A stretch of DNA of 64,000 nucleotides from Diphasiastrum complanatum (Eukaryota > Streptophyta > Lycopodiopsida > Lycopodiales > Lycopodiaceae), in contig CM055112.1 of NCBI GenBank assembly GCA_029204225.1, forward strand, positions 25,247,922 through 25,311,921, in the 5' to 3' direction. Position numbers and translations under genes: made by a program. The notes under the pieces were generated by a model, which saw only the letters and a list, made by a program, of their open reading frames with translations, ran no database searches and was not told the DNA's origin. Positions 1 to 10,575 of the stretch are shown here, piece by piece (position 1 is the stretch's first letter; the number at the start of each line of letters is the position of its first letter).

Positions 1-520
1 ACCTAGCTTTCTCCAAACTATTCTAAAATATAAGTAAAAGAAATTGGTACTCCCTTACCTCATATATACAAGGATGAATCATGCAAGTGTATGCCCCATG
101 AACCATGCACTTTGTATGCCCCTTCCTACTGCACGTAAGTTCCATTAAATAGAAAGACTAACTAACTCTATGACCAAACAATCAACTCTATATTGTGAAA
201 GTTTGCTAGATATGAGCGTACACGTACTGTCCTCAAACACAACATAGTGACATATGGATACGAAATCCATGCACTCTTATACTCGAATTAAATGAAAATA
301 GAATAAGGCTAATTTATAAACTAGAGTATCATAGCAAGCGAGTCACAAATCTGCATGGATGTTGCTGTCTAATTTCCAAGGCCCATTACCACACATTAGA
401 TTTGATTTTGCTAAGATTCAATTATGAGGAGGTATAAGAAACAGATATTGAGATCAAACAATTTATACCTTCAGAGAATTCATGTTGTATTGCACAGAAA
501 AGAGAGTAAAGCATAGCGGG

Positions 521-602
<82 letters not shown>

Positions 603-1334
603 TCGAGCGACAGAGATGTAACTAACTACATTCTTATTAAGTGATTAATGAGAGAAGAGCGAACTGCACATACATAAAGAGTGCGAAGTGGTCTAACCGT
701 CATGTGACGTTTGGGACCTCTCCTTTAACTAGTTATTTAGTCATGTGTGAATGCGCACATTGTTGTTCTTAACACTTGTGACCTGAAATCTTCAATGCAA
801 TGAGAAAATACGATAATCTGTGACTGAAAATTCCGCTATAGATATTGCTCAGGTTTCAATAGAATAAGGAAGCTGTTTAAGCAATATTCAACTGTCAATC
901 ATTCAAATTCTCTCTAACTTTTTAGACTTGACTACAGGATTTGCCTTTGCGATAGCATTGCGCCCGATCGCTTTGTAATCAATTGTACACTGATGCATTT
1001 CAGCGTATCGGAACAATGAGCAAGATACATTTCCGCATCGGCATTTAATTAACCCATACAGTGGAACGCGTTTGCTACAGGAAAAGCAGTGACTACGATC
1101 ATGAGATGCGATAGCTTCTGTTGAAACGCCAGCGGCATGTTTTCCAATGTCAGCAAGCTCAGTATGTGATGCAACTGTAGCTACGTCTCTACCTTCCATC
1201 AGTAAATCAACCGGCCGGGAGGATGTCAATTCGGAGTTTGGTGTTTCTAACGTCGTGGCAGTTCCCTCAAAACTCATTCCAGTGAAGTTGTTGTCTCGCC
1301 TGATGACAGAATTGGATGTGTAACACTTTGAGCA
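1..1334. repeat. Segmental direct duplication, copy 1 (partner 4765-6110)
   Basis: This block can be followed base for base with 4765-6110 in the same orientation. It covers the 3' flank and most of the zinc-finger gene. The partner stops at 6110, inside the A20 coding part. The left limit may lie outside the window. The main length difference is a microsatellite that has changed composition between the copies. Confidence 0.9.
524..602. repeat. Compound (TA)n/(GA)n microsatellite
   Basis: About 53 bases of TA are followed by about 26 bases of GA, in the 3' flank of the first zinc-finger gene copy. The duplicated locus has only a GA run at this place (5300-5411). Confidence 0.95.
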
Positions 1335-2385
1335 CAAGTTCATTGTGTCCTTACTCCCAATAAACCCACATTTATTCGCACAAAGAACAGGCCTTTCAGG
1401 AGCCTGGTGTTGCCTTCCATCATTGTCATGCTTCCAACTTTCCCCAAACATTTATTTGCACCTTAATTACACAACCCTCCGGGAGCTATCTGCTTCACAA
1501 GTACCTGTTCTGCTTTGAAGGCGTGTACATGGACCTAGCAACGAAAGGTTTGCTGGAACCGCTAATTGTGTGCCTTCTTGCACGTGAATACACAATGCAC
1601 TGCGAACAAGGGCAAGGTTTATTGCAACAAGATCTTCGACAGTAGACTAATTGAAGAAAACGAACTCCAACTTGATTTAAGCTTAATATTTACCAAAGCA
1701 TTGACATAAGGTGCATTATAGCCATAGCTTTCAAGACACAACAGATACACAGCAAGGCAAAAACATGAAATCGCGAGCAGGAGAGAACTGAAACCTTCCT
1801 GCAATGGCTCAGTGAGCAGATATCATAGACGACGCATTCCTTCGGCTATGCTCCATCTCATATCACAATTGACGACTAATTATGTGTTTGAGGGTTTCAA
1901 CCTGTTATAGCTATGGCCACCACGTCTTTAGCCCTCAGTTGGAGTGACCATGTGGCAGACCTAACGTCTCTCATTGGCCCCTTAAGAGATTGGAGCCCTC
2001 AATAATTCTTTCAAGAGCAATGAAGCACGTGATTAGTGATGTTGCAATTGTTGATCGTGCGAGTACAAGAAAGATTGATGTCCTTGAGTGCAATGTATTA
2101 GCGTCAAAAGGATCTTCATCTCACAGACAAACTCTACCTGATCCATTTCATCATCAAACTTGTGTAGTTATAGACGTACACAATAGTTGCCAGGCCTTGT
2201 TCCGGAACGCATTTTTGAAAAAAGCATTGGGGTTTTTTGGAATGTGCACTTAATTTTTTTTTTGAAAATTTTGAATAAAACACATGATTTATCCTGTTTT
2301 TATTTTTAAACTTTTAGTATAAATTCTTTTACACAGTATGTATTTTCTTGTTACTGCTAATCAGGTGTTTTGTAATGTAATAAGG
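813..2385. repeat. Inverted segmental duplication, partner of 56940-58537
   Basis: The reverse complement of this stretch follows 56940-58537 through 3' flank, coding region, leader and promoter. Many single-base differences and small indels show that it is not recent. Two open-looking frames inside it (1619-1804 minus, 1990-2253 plus) carry single-base indels relative to the partner, so I treat both as untranslated leader or promoter. Confidence 0.88.
903..1451 (-). CDS. A20/AN1 zinc-finger stress-associated protein, copy 1, AN1 ligand lost
   Basis: The product is 182 residues, a normal size for plant stress-associated proteins, which act in stress signalling and ubiquitin binding. The N-terminal A20 finger is complete: C-x3-C-x11-C-x2-C at residues 24-43. 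The C-terminal AN1 finger begins CFSCSKRVPLYGLIKCRC near residue 122. In AN1 the C-x2-H pair has become C-S-L-F, so a zinc-binding histidine is replaced by phenylalanine; the third copy has CSLHRY there. The frame is otherwise open and starts at an ATG matching that of copy 3. Its upstream DNA matches copy 3, but the TATA box TATAAAA reads TATAACA here (about 1903-1910, minus strand). It may be expressed, but AN1 is probably impaired. Family call is sure; functionality is not. Confidence 0.85.
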   Translation of the reverse strand: MFGESWKHDNDGRQHQAPERPVLCANKCGFIGSKDTMNLCSKCYTSNSVIRRDNNFTGMSFEGTATTLETPNSELTSSRPVDLLMEGRDVATVASHTELADIGKHAAGVSTEAIASHDRSHCFSCSKRVPLYGLIKCRCGNVSCSLFRYAEMHQCTIDYKAIGRNAIAKANPVVKSKKLERI

Positions 2386-2630
2386 GTTTTCTAAATAAAA
2401 TTTTCAGAGTTTCTTTAAAAAAATTAGTGTTCCAGAACATCCATGCAGTGTTCCACTACAATGTATGACATTGTACCCTTTGATACTCCAAGCATTGAGG
2501 TTGACATCTACTTCTCACAACATTTCTTTTCATAGTTTGATTTCCATGCAAGGAAATTTAGGTCAATCTTGATGGCATCCATAACAATCTTCTAGAATAA
2601 GATGAAATTTGTCAAGTGTATGTAGAGTTG
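2386..2630. other. Short unassigned spacer
   Basis: AT-rich DNA between the duplicated promoter block and the gag fragment. A GTTCCGGAAC palindrome lies just left of it (about 2200) and a related GTTCCAGAAC word is near 2431. No gene is seen. Confidence 0.5.
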
Positions 2631-3128
2631 TTAAAGGAAGGTACGTTTGATGAAGGCTTCCTTCAAGAGTGACCAGTCTCGTTTATCTTCATGATCAAGG
2701 TTAAAAAACCATTCTCGTGCTCGATCGATCATGGTCATTGAGAAGATCTGAACCATGGCTTCTGGTGATGTCTCGCCATAGACATCGCATGTGTTCTCAA
2801 AGACTTGAAGAAATCTTTGAGGGTCAGTGTTGTCGTAGTACTTAGGTAAATCTAACTTGGAAGTTTGTTTTTCAGTACGCGGAACATTATTTGCAAAAGC
2901 GACGTTTAAAGGAGCTCGTCCATGTGAAGAATCTATAGCATGAAAGTGTGGTCGATTGTATGGAGCTTCAAAACGCATGGGTTCCCATCTGTCAAATGGG
3001 TTTGTTGATGGCTCTTGGACTTGGGATTTCATCCTAGAATATCTATTGAATCGAGCGTATTCGGTAGATGGAGAGACCATCTCTGGTGGATAGTCCTCTT
3101 TGGAATTCGGATCGTAAGGACGATCCAT
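2631..3128 (-). pseudogene. Ty3/gypsy gag fragment
   Basis: The 165-codon open frame ends in a retrotransposon gag domain. Its core reads KLDLPKYYDNTDPQRFL, followed by AREWFFNLD and a W-x-L-L-K-E-A-F stretch (residues about 92-160), the layout of the retrotrans_gag family. There is no CCHC knuckle, protease or reverse transcriptase next to it, so it is an isolated fragment. A related gag at 31646-32343 in this window shows the same order (RFLHIYARSCEVYGE, then W-Y and a W-x-x-V-K motif). The N-terminal 85 residues are poorly conserved tails. It is unlikely to be functional alone. Confidence 0.7.
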
Positions 3129-3361
3129 AACAAATCTAGAGTACCTTAGAATTGGGCAAGTAGGCCTCTTGGACTCTTTGGTAACTTGACTGTTTTTTTT
3201 TTTTTAAATATTAGTCAAAGACGAATAAAGTGGTGGTGTCCAAATGGCATAGTTGTTTTTTTTTTGTGTTAGGATTTTGCAATAAATTTAGAAACAACTG
3301 CGGTATTTGGTGAGCACTAAGACCTAGTCAAATAATAAAGTAGATGTTGTTTTGAAGTTGA

Positions 3362-3592
3362 CTTGGTTCAGGTTGGAAGTCAAAGCTCTCAGTTGAGAGT
3401 TGATAGGAAATCCTCGGTTGAGAATTGATAGAAAGGTCCGGTTGAGAGCTGATAGAAAGGTCAAGATTCAACAGAAAGCCTCCGGTTGAGATCTGAGAAA
3501 AAGCTTCAGTCGAGATTTGAGAGAAAGCCTCCGATCGAGATTTGACAGAATGTCTCCGGTCGAGATTTGACTGGTTGCTTTGGTTCAGATTT
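3362..3592. repeat. Degenerate tandem repeat, unit about 28 bp
   Basis: At least seven units contain the core TCCGGTTGAGA followed by TTTGA or CTGATAGA and GAAAGCC. On the minus strand this makes a repetitive open frame (3328-3651) with recurring AFSQIST words. I read it as a satellite-like tandem array, not a gene. Confidence 0.75.
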
Positions 3593-3699
3593 GAATGGAA
3601 TGCCCTTCCATGTGACAACTCGAGCTGTATTTCATTGTCATTGAATCCCATATTTCATGACAAATCCAAGCACATATTAATCTAGTATCATTTCATTCG

Positions 3700-3849
3700 G
3701 AAGAAATTTTTCTCAGGGCAAGTGATCTTTCAATACTGCTCCACAACAAAAATGGTCGCAGACATCTTCACCAAAGCGCTTCCTAGGATCAAGCATCAGA
3801 TGTTCTTCAACATGCTGAACCTGACGAAGATGCCAAGGCACCAATCGTG
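3700..3849 (+). pseudogene. Ty1/copia RNase H C-terminal remnant
   Basis: The plus strand encodes QYCSTTKMVADIFTKALPR and then a basic tail to a TGA at 3847-3849. The A-D-I-F-T-K-A-L-P string is the hallmark end of copia RNase H. Everything upstream of it is missing. A purine run with GGGGGA follows (about 3858-3863) and could be a former polypurine tract, so 3865-4300 may be a decayed 3' LTR. A TATTTAAG box-like word occurs near 3988. Confidence 0.75.
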
Positions 3850-3864
3850 ACCTTCAGGGGGACT

Positions 3865-4459
3865 TTTGGAAACTAAGCTCATAGTTGTCTCCTTGTTGAA
3901 TGACTAATTTCTATTTCATGATTCTTTCTACATGTTTATTGATCATTGATCTAGGGTCAGATGAAACCATGGCTCACTCTAAACTATTTAAGAGGGTCTA
4001 CACTTATTTACGTTGCCTAGAAAACATTACTAGCTCCTACATGGTCGTTCCTTCTCTGGGATACACCATGTAGGCTCACATAGAAAATAAGTGTCATCCT
4101 AGCTAGCAAACCTCGGCTCTCATGCTTGACTCTCAGCTTCTTCTGCTCTCCTCCTTCTAAGACCTCCTTGGTCATGGGTGAGAGATACTTTGTGTCTTCA
4201 GCTTGGCTCAGCATCTGGGGATTCTCTGAAATCCGCTAACAAAGCCACCTCTCATGACTCCATAACTATTGGAGAAGGTATATTTAAGAGGAAGTCACAT
4301 ATAGGATAGAATATTTTTTACTTGCCATCGACACCTCATAGATACCTTGTTATACACATGATCATAGGGAGTGTGAAAAATGTCACAATCTGAAGCAATC
4401 TCCTAAAATAACCAACTTATGAACTTGAGTGAATGACATTTAAGAGCAAAAAGAAGAAG

Positions 4460-4460
<1 letters not shown>
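3865..4460. other. Possible decayed copia 3' LTR and spacer
   Basis: This follows the copia tail and polypurine-like run and contains a TATTTAAG word. No second LTR copy was found in the window, so the LTR assignment is inference. No credible gene is seen. Confidence 0.35.

Positions 4461-4464
<4 letters not shown>

Positions 4465-4537
<73 letters not shown>
4465..4537. repeat. (CT)n microsatellite
   Basis: An uninterrupted CT run of about 73 bases. Confidence 0.98.
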
Positions 4538-4540
<3 letters not shown>

Positions 4541-5296
4541 AGAAGTATACCATTTTTACTAGGATTGAATAAGAATGTTCTTTGTGAGCGTCGACATTAG
4601 ACCACACCCACTTAAATTCTTCACAAGCACATACTAATTCACAAATTCTGTGGGTAGTAAAATAGTACCTACTAAAAGCAAGTGAGCAAAAGATCTTGCC
4701 TTCAGCCTTGTTATGTATTTCAAAGGTCAAATCATTCAATAAATATTGCATACATTAATCCAAAACTTAGCTTTCTCCAAACTATTCTAAAATATAAGTA
4801 AAAGAAATTGGTACTCCCTTACCTCTTATATACAAGGTTCAATCATGCAAGTGTATGCCCCATGAATCATGCACCTTGTATGCCCCTTCCTACTGCATGT
4901 AAGTTCCATTAAATAGAAAGACTAACTAACTCTCTGACCGAACAATCAACTCTATATTGTGAAACTTACCTCGATATGAGCGTATACGTACTTTCCCTCA
5001 AACACAACATAGTGACATATGGATATGAAATCCATGAACTCTTATGCTCGAATTAAATGAAAATAGATTAAGGCTAATTTATAAACTAGAGTATCATAGC
5101 AAGCAAGTCAGAAATCTGCACGGATTGTGCTATCTAATTTCCAAGGCCCATTACCCACACATCAAATTTGATTTTGCTAAGTATTGATTTGCTAAGCTTC
5201 AATTACGAGGAGGTATAAGAAACATATATTGAGATCAAACAATTCATACCTTCAGAGAATTCATGTAGCATTGCACATAAAAGAGAGATAGCATAG

Positions 5297-5414
<118 letters not shown>

Positions 5415-5678
5415 TAACTACATTCTTATTGACTGATTAATAAGAGAAGAGTGAACTGCACATACATAAAGAGAGCGAAGTGGTCTAACCGTCATGTGAC
5501 ATTTGGGACCTCTCCTTTAACTAGCTATTTAGTCATGTGTGAATGCGCACATTATTCCTGAAATCATCAATGCAATGAGGAGATACAATAATCTGTGACC
5601 AAGAATTTCCGCTATAGATATTGCTCAAGACTCAATAGAATAAGGAAGTTGTTTAAGCAATATTCAACTGTCAATCAT

Positions 5679-6110
5679 TCAAATTCTCTCTAACTTTTTT
5701 GCCTTGACTATAGGATTTGCCTTTGTGATGGCATCGTGCCCAATTGCTTTGTAATCAGTTGTCCACTTATGCGTTTCAGCGTATCGGTGCAATGAGCAAA
5801 ATACATTTCCGCATCGGCATTTAATTAACCCATACAGTGGAACGTGTTTGCTACAGGAAAAGCAGCGATTACGATCATGAGATGCGGTAGCTTCTGTCAA
5901 AACGCCAGCGGCAGGTTCTCCAATGTCAGCAAGCTCAGTATGTGATGCAACTATAGCTACGTCTCTACCTTCCCTTAGTAAATCAACCGGCCGGGAGGAT
6001 GTCAATTCGGAGTTTGGTGTTTCTAACGTCGTGGCGGTTCCCTCAAAACTCATTCTAGTGAAGTTGTTGTCTCGCCTGATGACAGAATTTGATGTGTTAC
6101 ACTTTGAGCA
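5679..6110 (-). pseudogene. A20/AN1 stress-associated protein gene, copy 2, 5'-truncated
   Basis: The frame is open from the former A20 region to the normal end, but the gene starts at the duplication edge. It has lost its promoter, start codon and the first two A20 cysteines. Only the C-x2-C half of A20 remains, upstream of an internal ATG at 6053. The AN1 finger reads CFSCSKHVPLYGLIKCRC with C-S-L-H intact, but the final H-x-C is H-K-W, so the last zinc-binding cysteine is replaced by tryptophan. Y to N has also occurred in the CSKCY motif. It is almost surely a pseudogene, although the open frame suggests the truncation is not ancient. Confidence 0.85.
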
Positions 6111-6890
6111 AGCTAAATGGCAAGTGACCTTCGAATAAGGGATACCCTTAAGCTTAAGGATAGGTGTCTTAGATTAAGGTACTAGTGTCCTTGGATAAGG
6201 GCAGGTAGGTGTCTATACCTAGGATGGAGGTATGGAATCTAGAGAGGTTTTAGAAACTCATTGGATGACTATATTTTTAAACCTTGGGCCTCAACCTTGA
6301 ACCATATCACTTTATTGGTCTTGGACCAAAGTATACATGCACAACTTGGGCAATGGGTCCTAGTAGGAGGGCGCCCTCCTAAAGGGTCCATTGAGTTTCA
6401 AGTTCCACAAGAATAGTAATCAAAGAGTCATAAGTTATGGAAGATGTCCGATGACCTTCCATAAGCCTATGAAGGCTCTTGAACTCCTCTAGGCCTCTCT
6501 CTTTCTCATTGGATGTGCATGGAACTCCATAGTGTATTGGAGAGAACTAAATGCCATCTATATAAGAGGAGTAGGGCGCCCATTGGGAGGGAGAGAGATT
6601 TCTTTTGCTTACCTTGCTTATGCTCTAGTGTGGCTACTAGTGTGTAGAGTAATTCTTGTGTGTAGTATGCTAAGGGTTTGGATCTTGAGTAAGCTATGGA
6701 TTGTTGTGATATGCTTGTGATTTGTTTATGGCTAGCAAGGGGGTGCTAGATAGGTCTTGCTTGGAGCTTGGATGTTGCGCCGGCGCCTCAAAGGGCGCTG
6801 GGACTTGAGCGGTTTCCCCAACACGAGCTTAAGTCTAACATTCATCCATCATGCACTTACGTAAAAGCCAACTTAGAAACGTAACAAGCC
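6111..6890. other. Unassigned stretch with LTR-like features
   Basis: The left part has short imperfect repeats around AAGG and GTGTCT. A TATATAAG word lies near 6559, followed by pyrimidine-rich leader-like sequence, so part of it may be a regulatory or LTR remnant. No coding region was recognised. Confidence 0.35.
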
Positions 6891-7690
6891 TAACCATTCA
6901 GACTTAAGAAAACTGGAATCCCAACCAACTCAAAAGCCAACTCAAAATCCGTCCCCAAAAGGTAACCAAAAGCAAAGACAAGCCACACATGAAACCCAAG
7001 GCATAGTGGTCGCCAAACTGACCAATTGGCATAGCGGCAAGCCCCATGTCGATGACAGGGACCCTTAGGCGCCAGCGACGCAAAAAGGTTGTAGTAAGGG
7101 TCCTTCCACTTGGACCAGTCCCGGAGGCGAAACCGAAATGGTAATCATCCCCAAGGATCAACTTTATTAGATTTGGAAGAGGTTACATTCATACATAGAC
7201 TGACCGGTCTCGGGGCCACCAGCACGTGCTGGGCATTGTGCCTGGCTCGTGCTGGTAGAGGGAGTTGAGACCTGGCGACTGGATTCCTGGCACTGGTTGA
7301 GCTGTCCAAGTTTCTGTCTGTCGGACTCCCCCTATAGTTCTGCTGTGATTCGACGCACCCCCTCTGGTTTGAAACATAGTGCTTTCTGGTAAAGCACGCT
7401 TTTTAGGACTTAGTTTTTATTTTGCTGATTAAGCCTGGCAAGCCTGGCAGAATCAGTTTCGCTCCTGGACATGGGTCCCGGGAGCCATCTTGGCGGCCGA
7501 ATCAACTTGCTTTCCTAACTAGGCCATGACTCGAGCTCCAGAGCTAGCTCATGACTTGTGACTACTTGACTGGCTCACCACAGGGCTGAGGCTCAGTCCT
7601 TGACGTTCTAACTTGCTCTGGACCTTAGAGAGTGTCACCCCTTTGAGTCTTACAGGGCACGCTGGGTGCACCCGAGTCAGCTTTACAACA
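6890..7690 (-). repeat. Ty3/gypsy 3' LTR of the minus-strand element
   Basis: On the minus strand a polypurine run (GAGGGGAGGA, 7691-7700) is followed at once by TGTTGTAAAGCTGAC, a typical gypsy LTR start. AATAAA occurs further in (about 7162-7174, minus). No second LTR was found, so the distal boundary near 6890 is a guess. Confidence 0.55.
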
Positions 7691-8057
7691 TCCTCCCCTC
7701 GTTTGAAAAAGCTGATGTCCTCATCAGGGCCAAACTAGAACCTAAAACTCATGGCATGGGCTTAATTCACCGGCCAGACTTTAGTCACATATACAAGGGC
7801 ACGGGCTTGATTCGCCGGCCAAAAAAAACCAACTGTAAAGAGAAGTAATGATATTGCGTTTTGCACCCAACACAGGAAAAGTGTGGATCTAGTTCACTTA
7901 CGTAAAACCTGTGTAAAGCTGCTGCACTTAGACATTAGACTGAAGCTCACTCCTCGATGAGAAATGCGGCTTACTTTATTAACATGAAAGAAAAAGGTAC
8001 TTACGGCTCCCTTAAGCCTCAGATATGTCGTTTTTGTCACACGTCTGGATGAGTCCC
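7691..8057 (-). pseudogene. Gypsy integrase C-terminal tail and internal deletion
   Basis: Just before the polypurine tract the minus strand reads GPDEDISFFKRGED, which resembles the last residues of gypsy polyproteins ahead of the 3' LTR. Stops interrupt the sequence further upstream. Reverse transcriptase, RNase H and most of integrase are absent between this tail and the protease piece at 8058, so a large internal deletion has occurred. Confidence 0.45.
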
Positions 8058-8717
8058 CTAGGACTCTAGATATTTCGTTTGGTCGCCCAGGTTGAGCTCC
8101 TTGAGCTCCGCATCGGCACTTAGATTCACCTCTGATGTAGAAGCTGCAGGCAATGTTGGCTCCATTTGACCTCGCGTCAGCTGGTTTGTCACTGTTGGAT
8201 GTCCTTCGTTAAAGAAGTGAGCTTTCACTTGGTCACACAAGGTGAGCTCCTTGAGCTCTGCATCGGCACTTGAATTCACCTTTGATGTAGAGACTGTAGG
8301 CAATGTTGGCTCCATTTGTTCCTGTGTCAGCTGGTCTGTCACTGTTGGTTGTCCTTCGTTAAACAGGTGAATGAGATTGGGAGGAATGGTTGGCTCAGGT
8401 TCATTTGTGTCGTTCTTTTCTAGTTGGTCCCCTGGCACAGCTCTGACGACACAAGGTCTCCCGCCATTATATAATAATACAAGGTTAACCCCCCTTGCCA
8501 AGAAGGCCACCACATGTTCGTTAAACCAGCTTAATCCCAAAACAGCGTCGAAGGCATCCATCTTCAAGATTGTGAACATTAGTCGATTCTTCCAGGTTCC
8601 CAGAGAGATTGGTAAGTTGGTTGCCAATCTACAAGTGGTCATTGTACCTTTCGCGGTCTCCACACAAATAGGAGTCACATTTTCTTCACATTGGATGTCC
8701 AATTCCCCTGTCAGTTT
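8058..8717 (-). pseudogene. Gypsy aspartic protease fragment with duplicated linker
   Basis: Contains the retropepsin C-terminal motif DAVLGLSWFNEH near residue 53. It follows the gag frame at 8720, displaced by a frameshift. After the protease comes an acidic linker in two copies of about 50 codons, each containing E-L-K-E-L and a P-T-L-P stretch; the DNA copies are offset by exactly 150 bases (about 8089-8238 and 8239-8388). The frame ends at 8058 without reaching reverse transcriptase. Confidence 0.75.
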
Positions 8718-8719
8718 TT

Positions 8720-9715
8720 CTAACTAGTTATGTGATGCCCCAAGTCTACCATGAAGTAAATAATCCTACCTTGAATACAGCCTTTCAGGTACAATAACTT
8801 GGATCCTCTCGCAGGAGTCACCATAAGATGTTCACGATACGCCGCAAGTGCCCCTATCTGTTGTAAGGCATTCAGGTCAGACTCCGTCAAATCCGTTTCT
8901 GGGTCCTCTTCGTCATCTTGTTCACCATCTTCTTGATCAAATGCCTCTCTCTCCATTCTATCAAATCCTTCAATGGCAGCCATGATTTGCTTATTCAATG
9001 GTTTGGGGCATGACCTCCAAGAGTGACCTTGCTGATGCCAGTTGAAGCAACGAATGGAACTGCCCACTGTTGGTGAGCTGTTGCTGTGACTAGCTGAAGG
9101 TCCAACATTGTTTCTTCTCTGGAATATGTTCCCTCCATTGTTGCCTTGGTTGCCAAACCCTGTTTTTGTTGGTAATTTGTTCACGCTAGTCGAGGCTTGG
9201 TTGCCATTTGAAGCTGAGTCCCCCCTTGAAAAGAAGCTCGGAATCAGTCTGGATCCACTAAATACTCTTGTTGAGGTTGCGGGAGCAGCTGGTGCCAATG
9301 TGCTCTCATAATCACAAACCATTTCAGCCGCTCGAATAGTTGAATTGAAATCATGGGGCATGTAGCTGTCTATTGCACGCCGGGTCCAAGATTGCATTCC
9401 AGACAATAGGTAATGAGTTTTGTCCGCCTCGGACATATCTTCAATAATCCATACACTCTGTCTGAATTTATTGAGGTACTCTCGCAATGACTCTTTCTGT
9501 TTGAGCCCCGATAATTTTGTCCTCAATCTCATGTGTGAATCCTTCGGTATGAACTCCTCTCGTAACATGGCTTTGAATGCGTCCCATGTCTGGAAATGCA
9601 TTCCTGCCATCCGGTACCAGTTTGTAGTGTAGCCCTCAAAATATGCTAATGCCAAGTCCGTTCTTTCATCCTCATAGGCTTTGGAGGGTTCAAATTAGAA
9701 GGTGATGTGGATAGA
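8720..9715 (-). pseudogene. Ty3/gypsy gag plus protease N-terminus
   Basis: The open part, 9655-8720, encodes 311 residues. It starts with a retrotrans_gag domain (ALAYFEGYTTNWY, then W-D-A-F-K, L-R-E-E-F, and S-L-R-E-Y-L-N-K-F), followed by a Ser/Asn-rich linker. The zinc knuckle reads CFNWHQQGHSWRSC: the second cysteine of C-x2-C is tryptophan. The protease start reads F-M-V-D-L-G-H-H, where the family norm is D-S/T-G-A-S/T-H, so the catalytic loop appears shortened and altered before a TAG stop. Coding character continues a little upstream of 9655. This is a non-functional element that lacks its 5' LTR. Confidence 0.8.
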
Positions 9716-9990
9716 TATAATCAAAGTGAGCATGTGGTTTCTTCTTGGTTGGGACAACATTTTCTTGGAAGCGTAGAAACAAAAAAGCGATGTCCTATCT
9801 TCAAGAGAGGCTGAATACATTCAAATGGTTCAAAATCTTTCAAGATCAGCCAACGTGGATACATTGTGACAAAGAGTGGATTGACATTGAATCATAAGTA
9901 ATTGATGTTTGGGCTTGTAGGCTCTGAACACAGATGTTTAGAGCCATAACGCTTTGTTGAAGGGCTAGAAGGGCCAAAACTTTAATTATG
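9716..9990. other. Unassigned spacer
   Basis: No gene was recognised. No gypsy 5' LTR or tRNA primer-binding motif is found here, although it should lie on this side of the gag. Confidence 0.4.
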
Positions 9991-9992
9991 CC

Positions 9993-10121
9993 CGGTAGCG
10001 GGCCGTGAGCAGGCCTGCTACACTATGCAAAGGCAGCCTTCAACGCACCTCGCCGCAGGGCGGCTCGGTGCGTGAAGGCTGCCTGCTACACACGGTAGCG
10101 GGCCTGCTCACGCCCGCTACC
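9993..10121. repeat. GC-rich near-perfect inverted repeat, about 130 bp
   Basis: The left arm starts GGTAGCGGGCCGTGAGCAGG. The right arm, read in reverse complement, starts GGTAGCGGGCGTGAGCAGG. Pairing continues inward through GGCAGCCTTC and ACGCACC to a central GCCGC/GCGGC stem. The whole segment can fold into one long hairpin with few mismatches, and it is much richer in GC than its surroundings. It could be a foldback element or a small-RNA-type hairpin. Confidence 0.9.
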
Positions 10122-10330
10122 TAGTCCGTTTCAATCTAGGACCAAGCATATGGATATACTTATCCCTGCCATACAAGTGAGTTGGAATGTGCATTGATTG
10201 AAAGCACACAGTTTGGAGTTGTGCTGCCACCATGAATCTCATGTGTGGTTGCATTTAAGTGCGAAAACAAATTGAGTTCAATATCGATAGGATTTATCAT
10301 CTCTTTCTCCCTGGAACTTTCACGAGAGAA

Positions 10331-10378
10331 GGAGAGAGTGAGTGAGTGAGCGCGAACGAGCGCGAGAGCGACAGAGCG
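10331..10378. repeat. Short GAGT/GCGA-type repeat
   Basis: Low-complexity purine-rich run with repeated GAGT and GCGA words. The minus-strand open frame over it (10160-10459) looks spurious. Confidence 0.6.
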
Positions 10379-10575
10379 CACTGTTATATTGAAGTCGAGG
10401 GATAACCAGTATAAGTATATTAAAAGGCCCCCCTTCGGTATCTGTACTGAAAAGTACAAAACTGAATCGACAATTGATTATCTGATCATGGCAACTGGGT
10501 GGTAATTTTCATTTTCCAAGCTGTAGGATCTAGAAAGCATAAGAATCAAATTATTATATCTCGCTTTCAAAGTAG

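Noticed and set aside
1619-1804. Hydrophobic 61-codon frame upstream of the first zinc-finger copy, with a longer counterpart at 57486-57881
   Set aside because: A one-base indel between the copies shifts the frame, so it behaves as untranslated leader.
1990-2253. 87-codon plus-strand frame in the divergent promoter region
   Set aside because: The inverted copy carries frame-breaking indels, so no protein is conserved.
3328-3651. Repetitive 107-codon minus-strand frame as a gene
   Set aside because: It is produced by a degenerate tandem DNA repeat and has no flanking gene signals.
9993-10121. tRNA gene or rho-type terminator at the GC-rich hairpin
   Set aside because: The arms are much longer than a tRNA stem and no T-loop or A-box/B-box sequence is seen; this is a plant genome, so a bacterial terminator is not expected.
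10160-10459. 99-codon minus-strand frame as a small gene
   Set aside because: It covers low-complexity purine repeats and has no recognisable domain or promoter.
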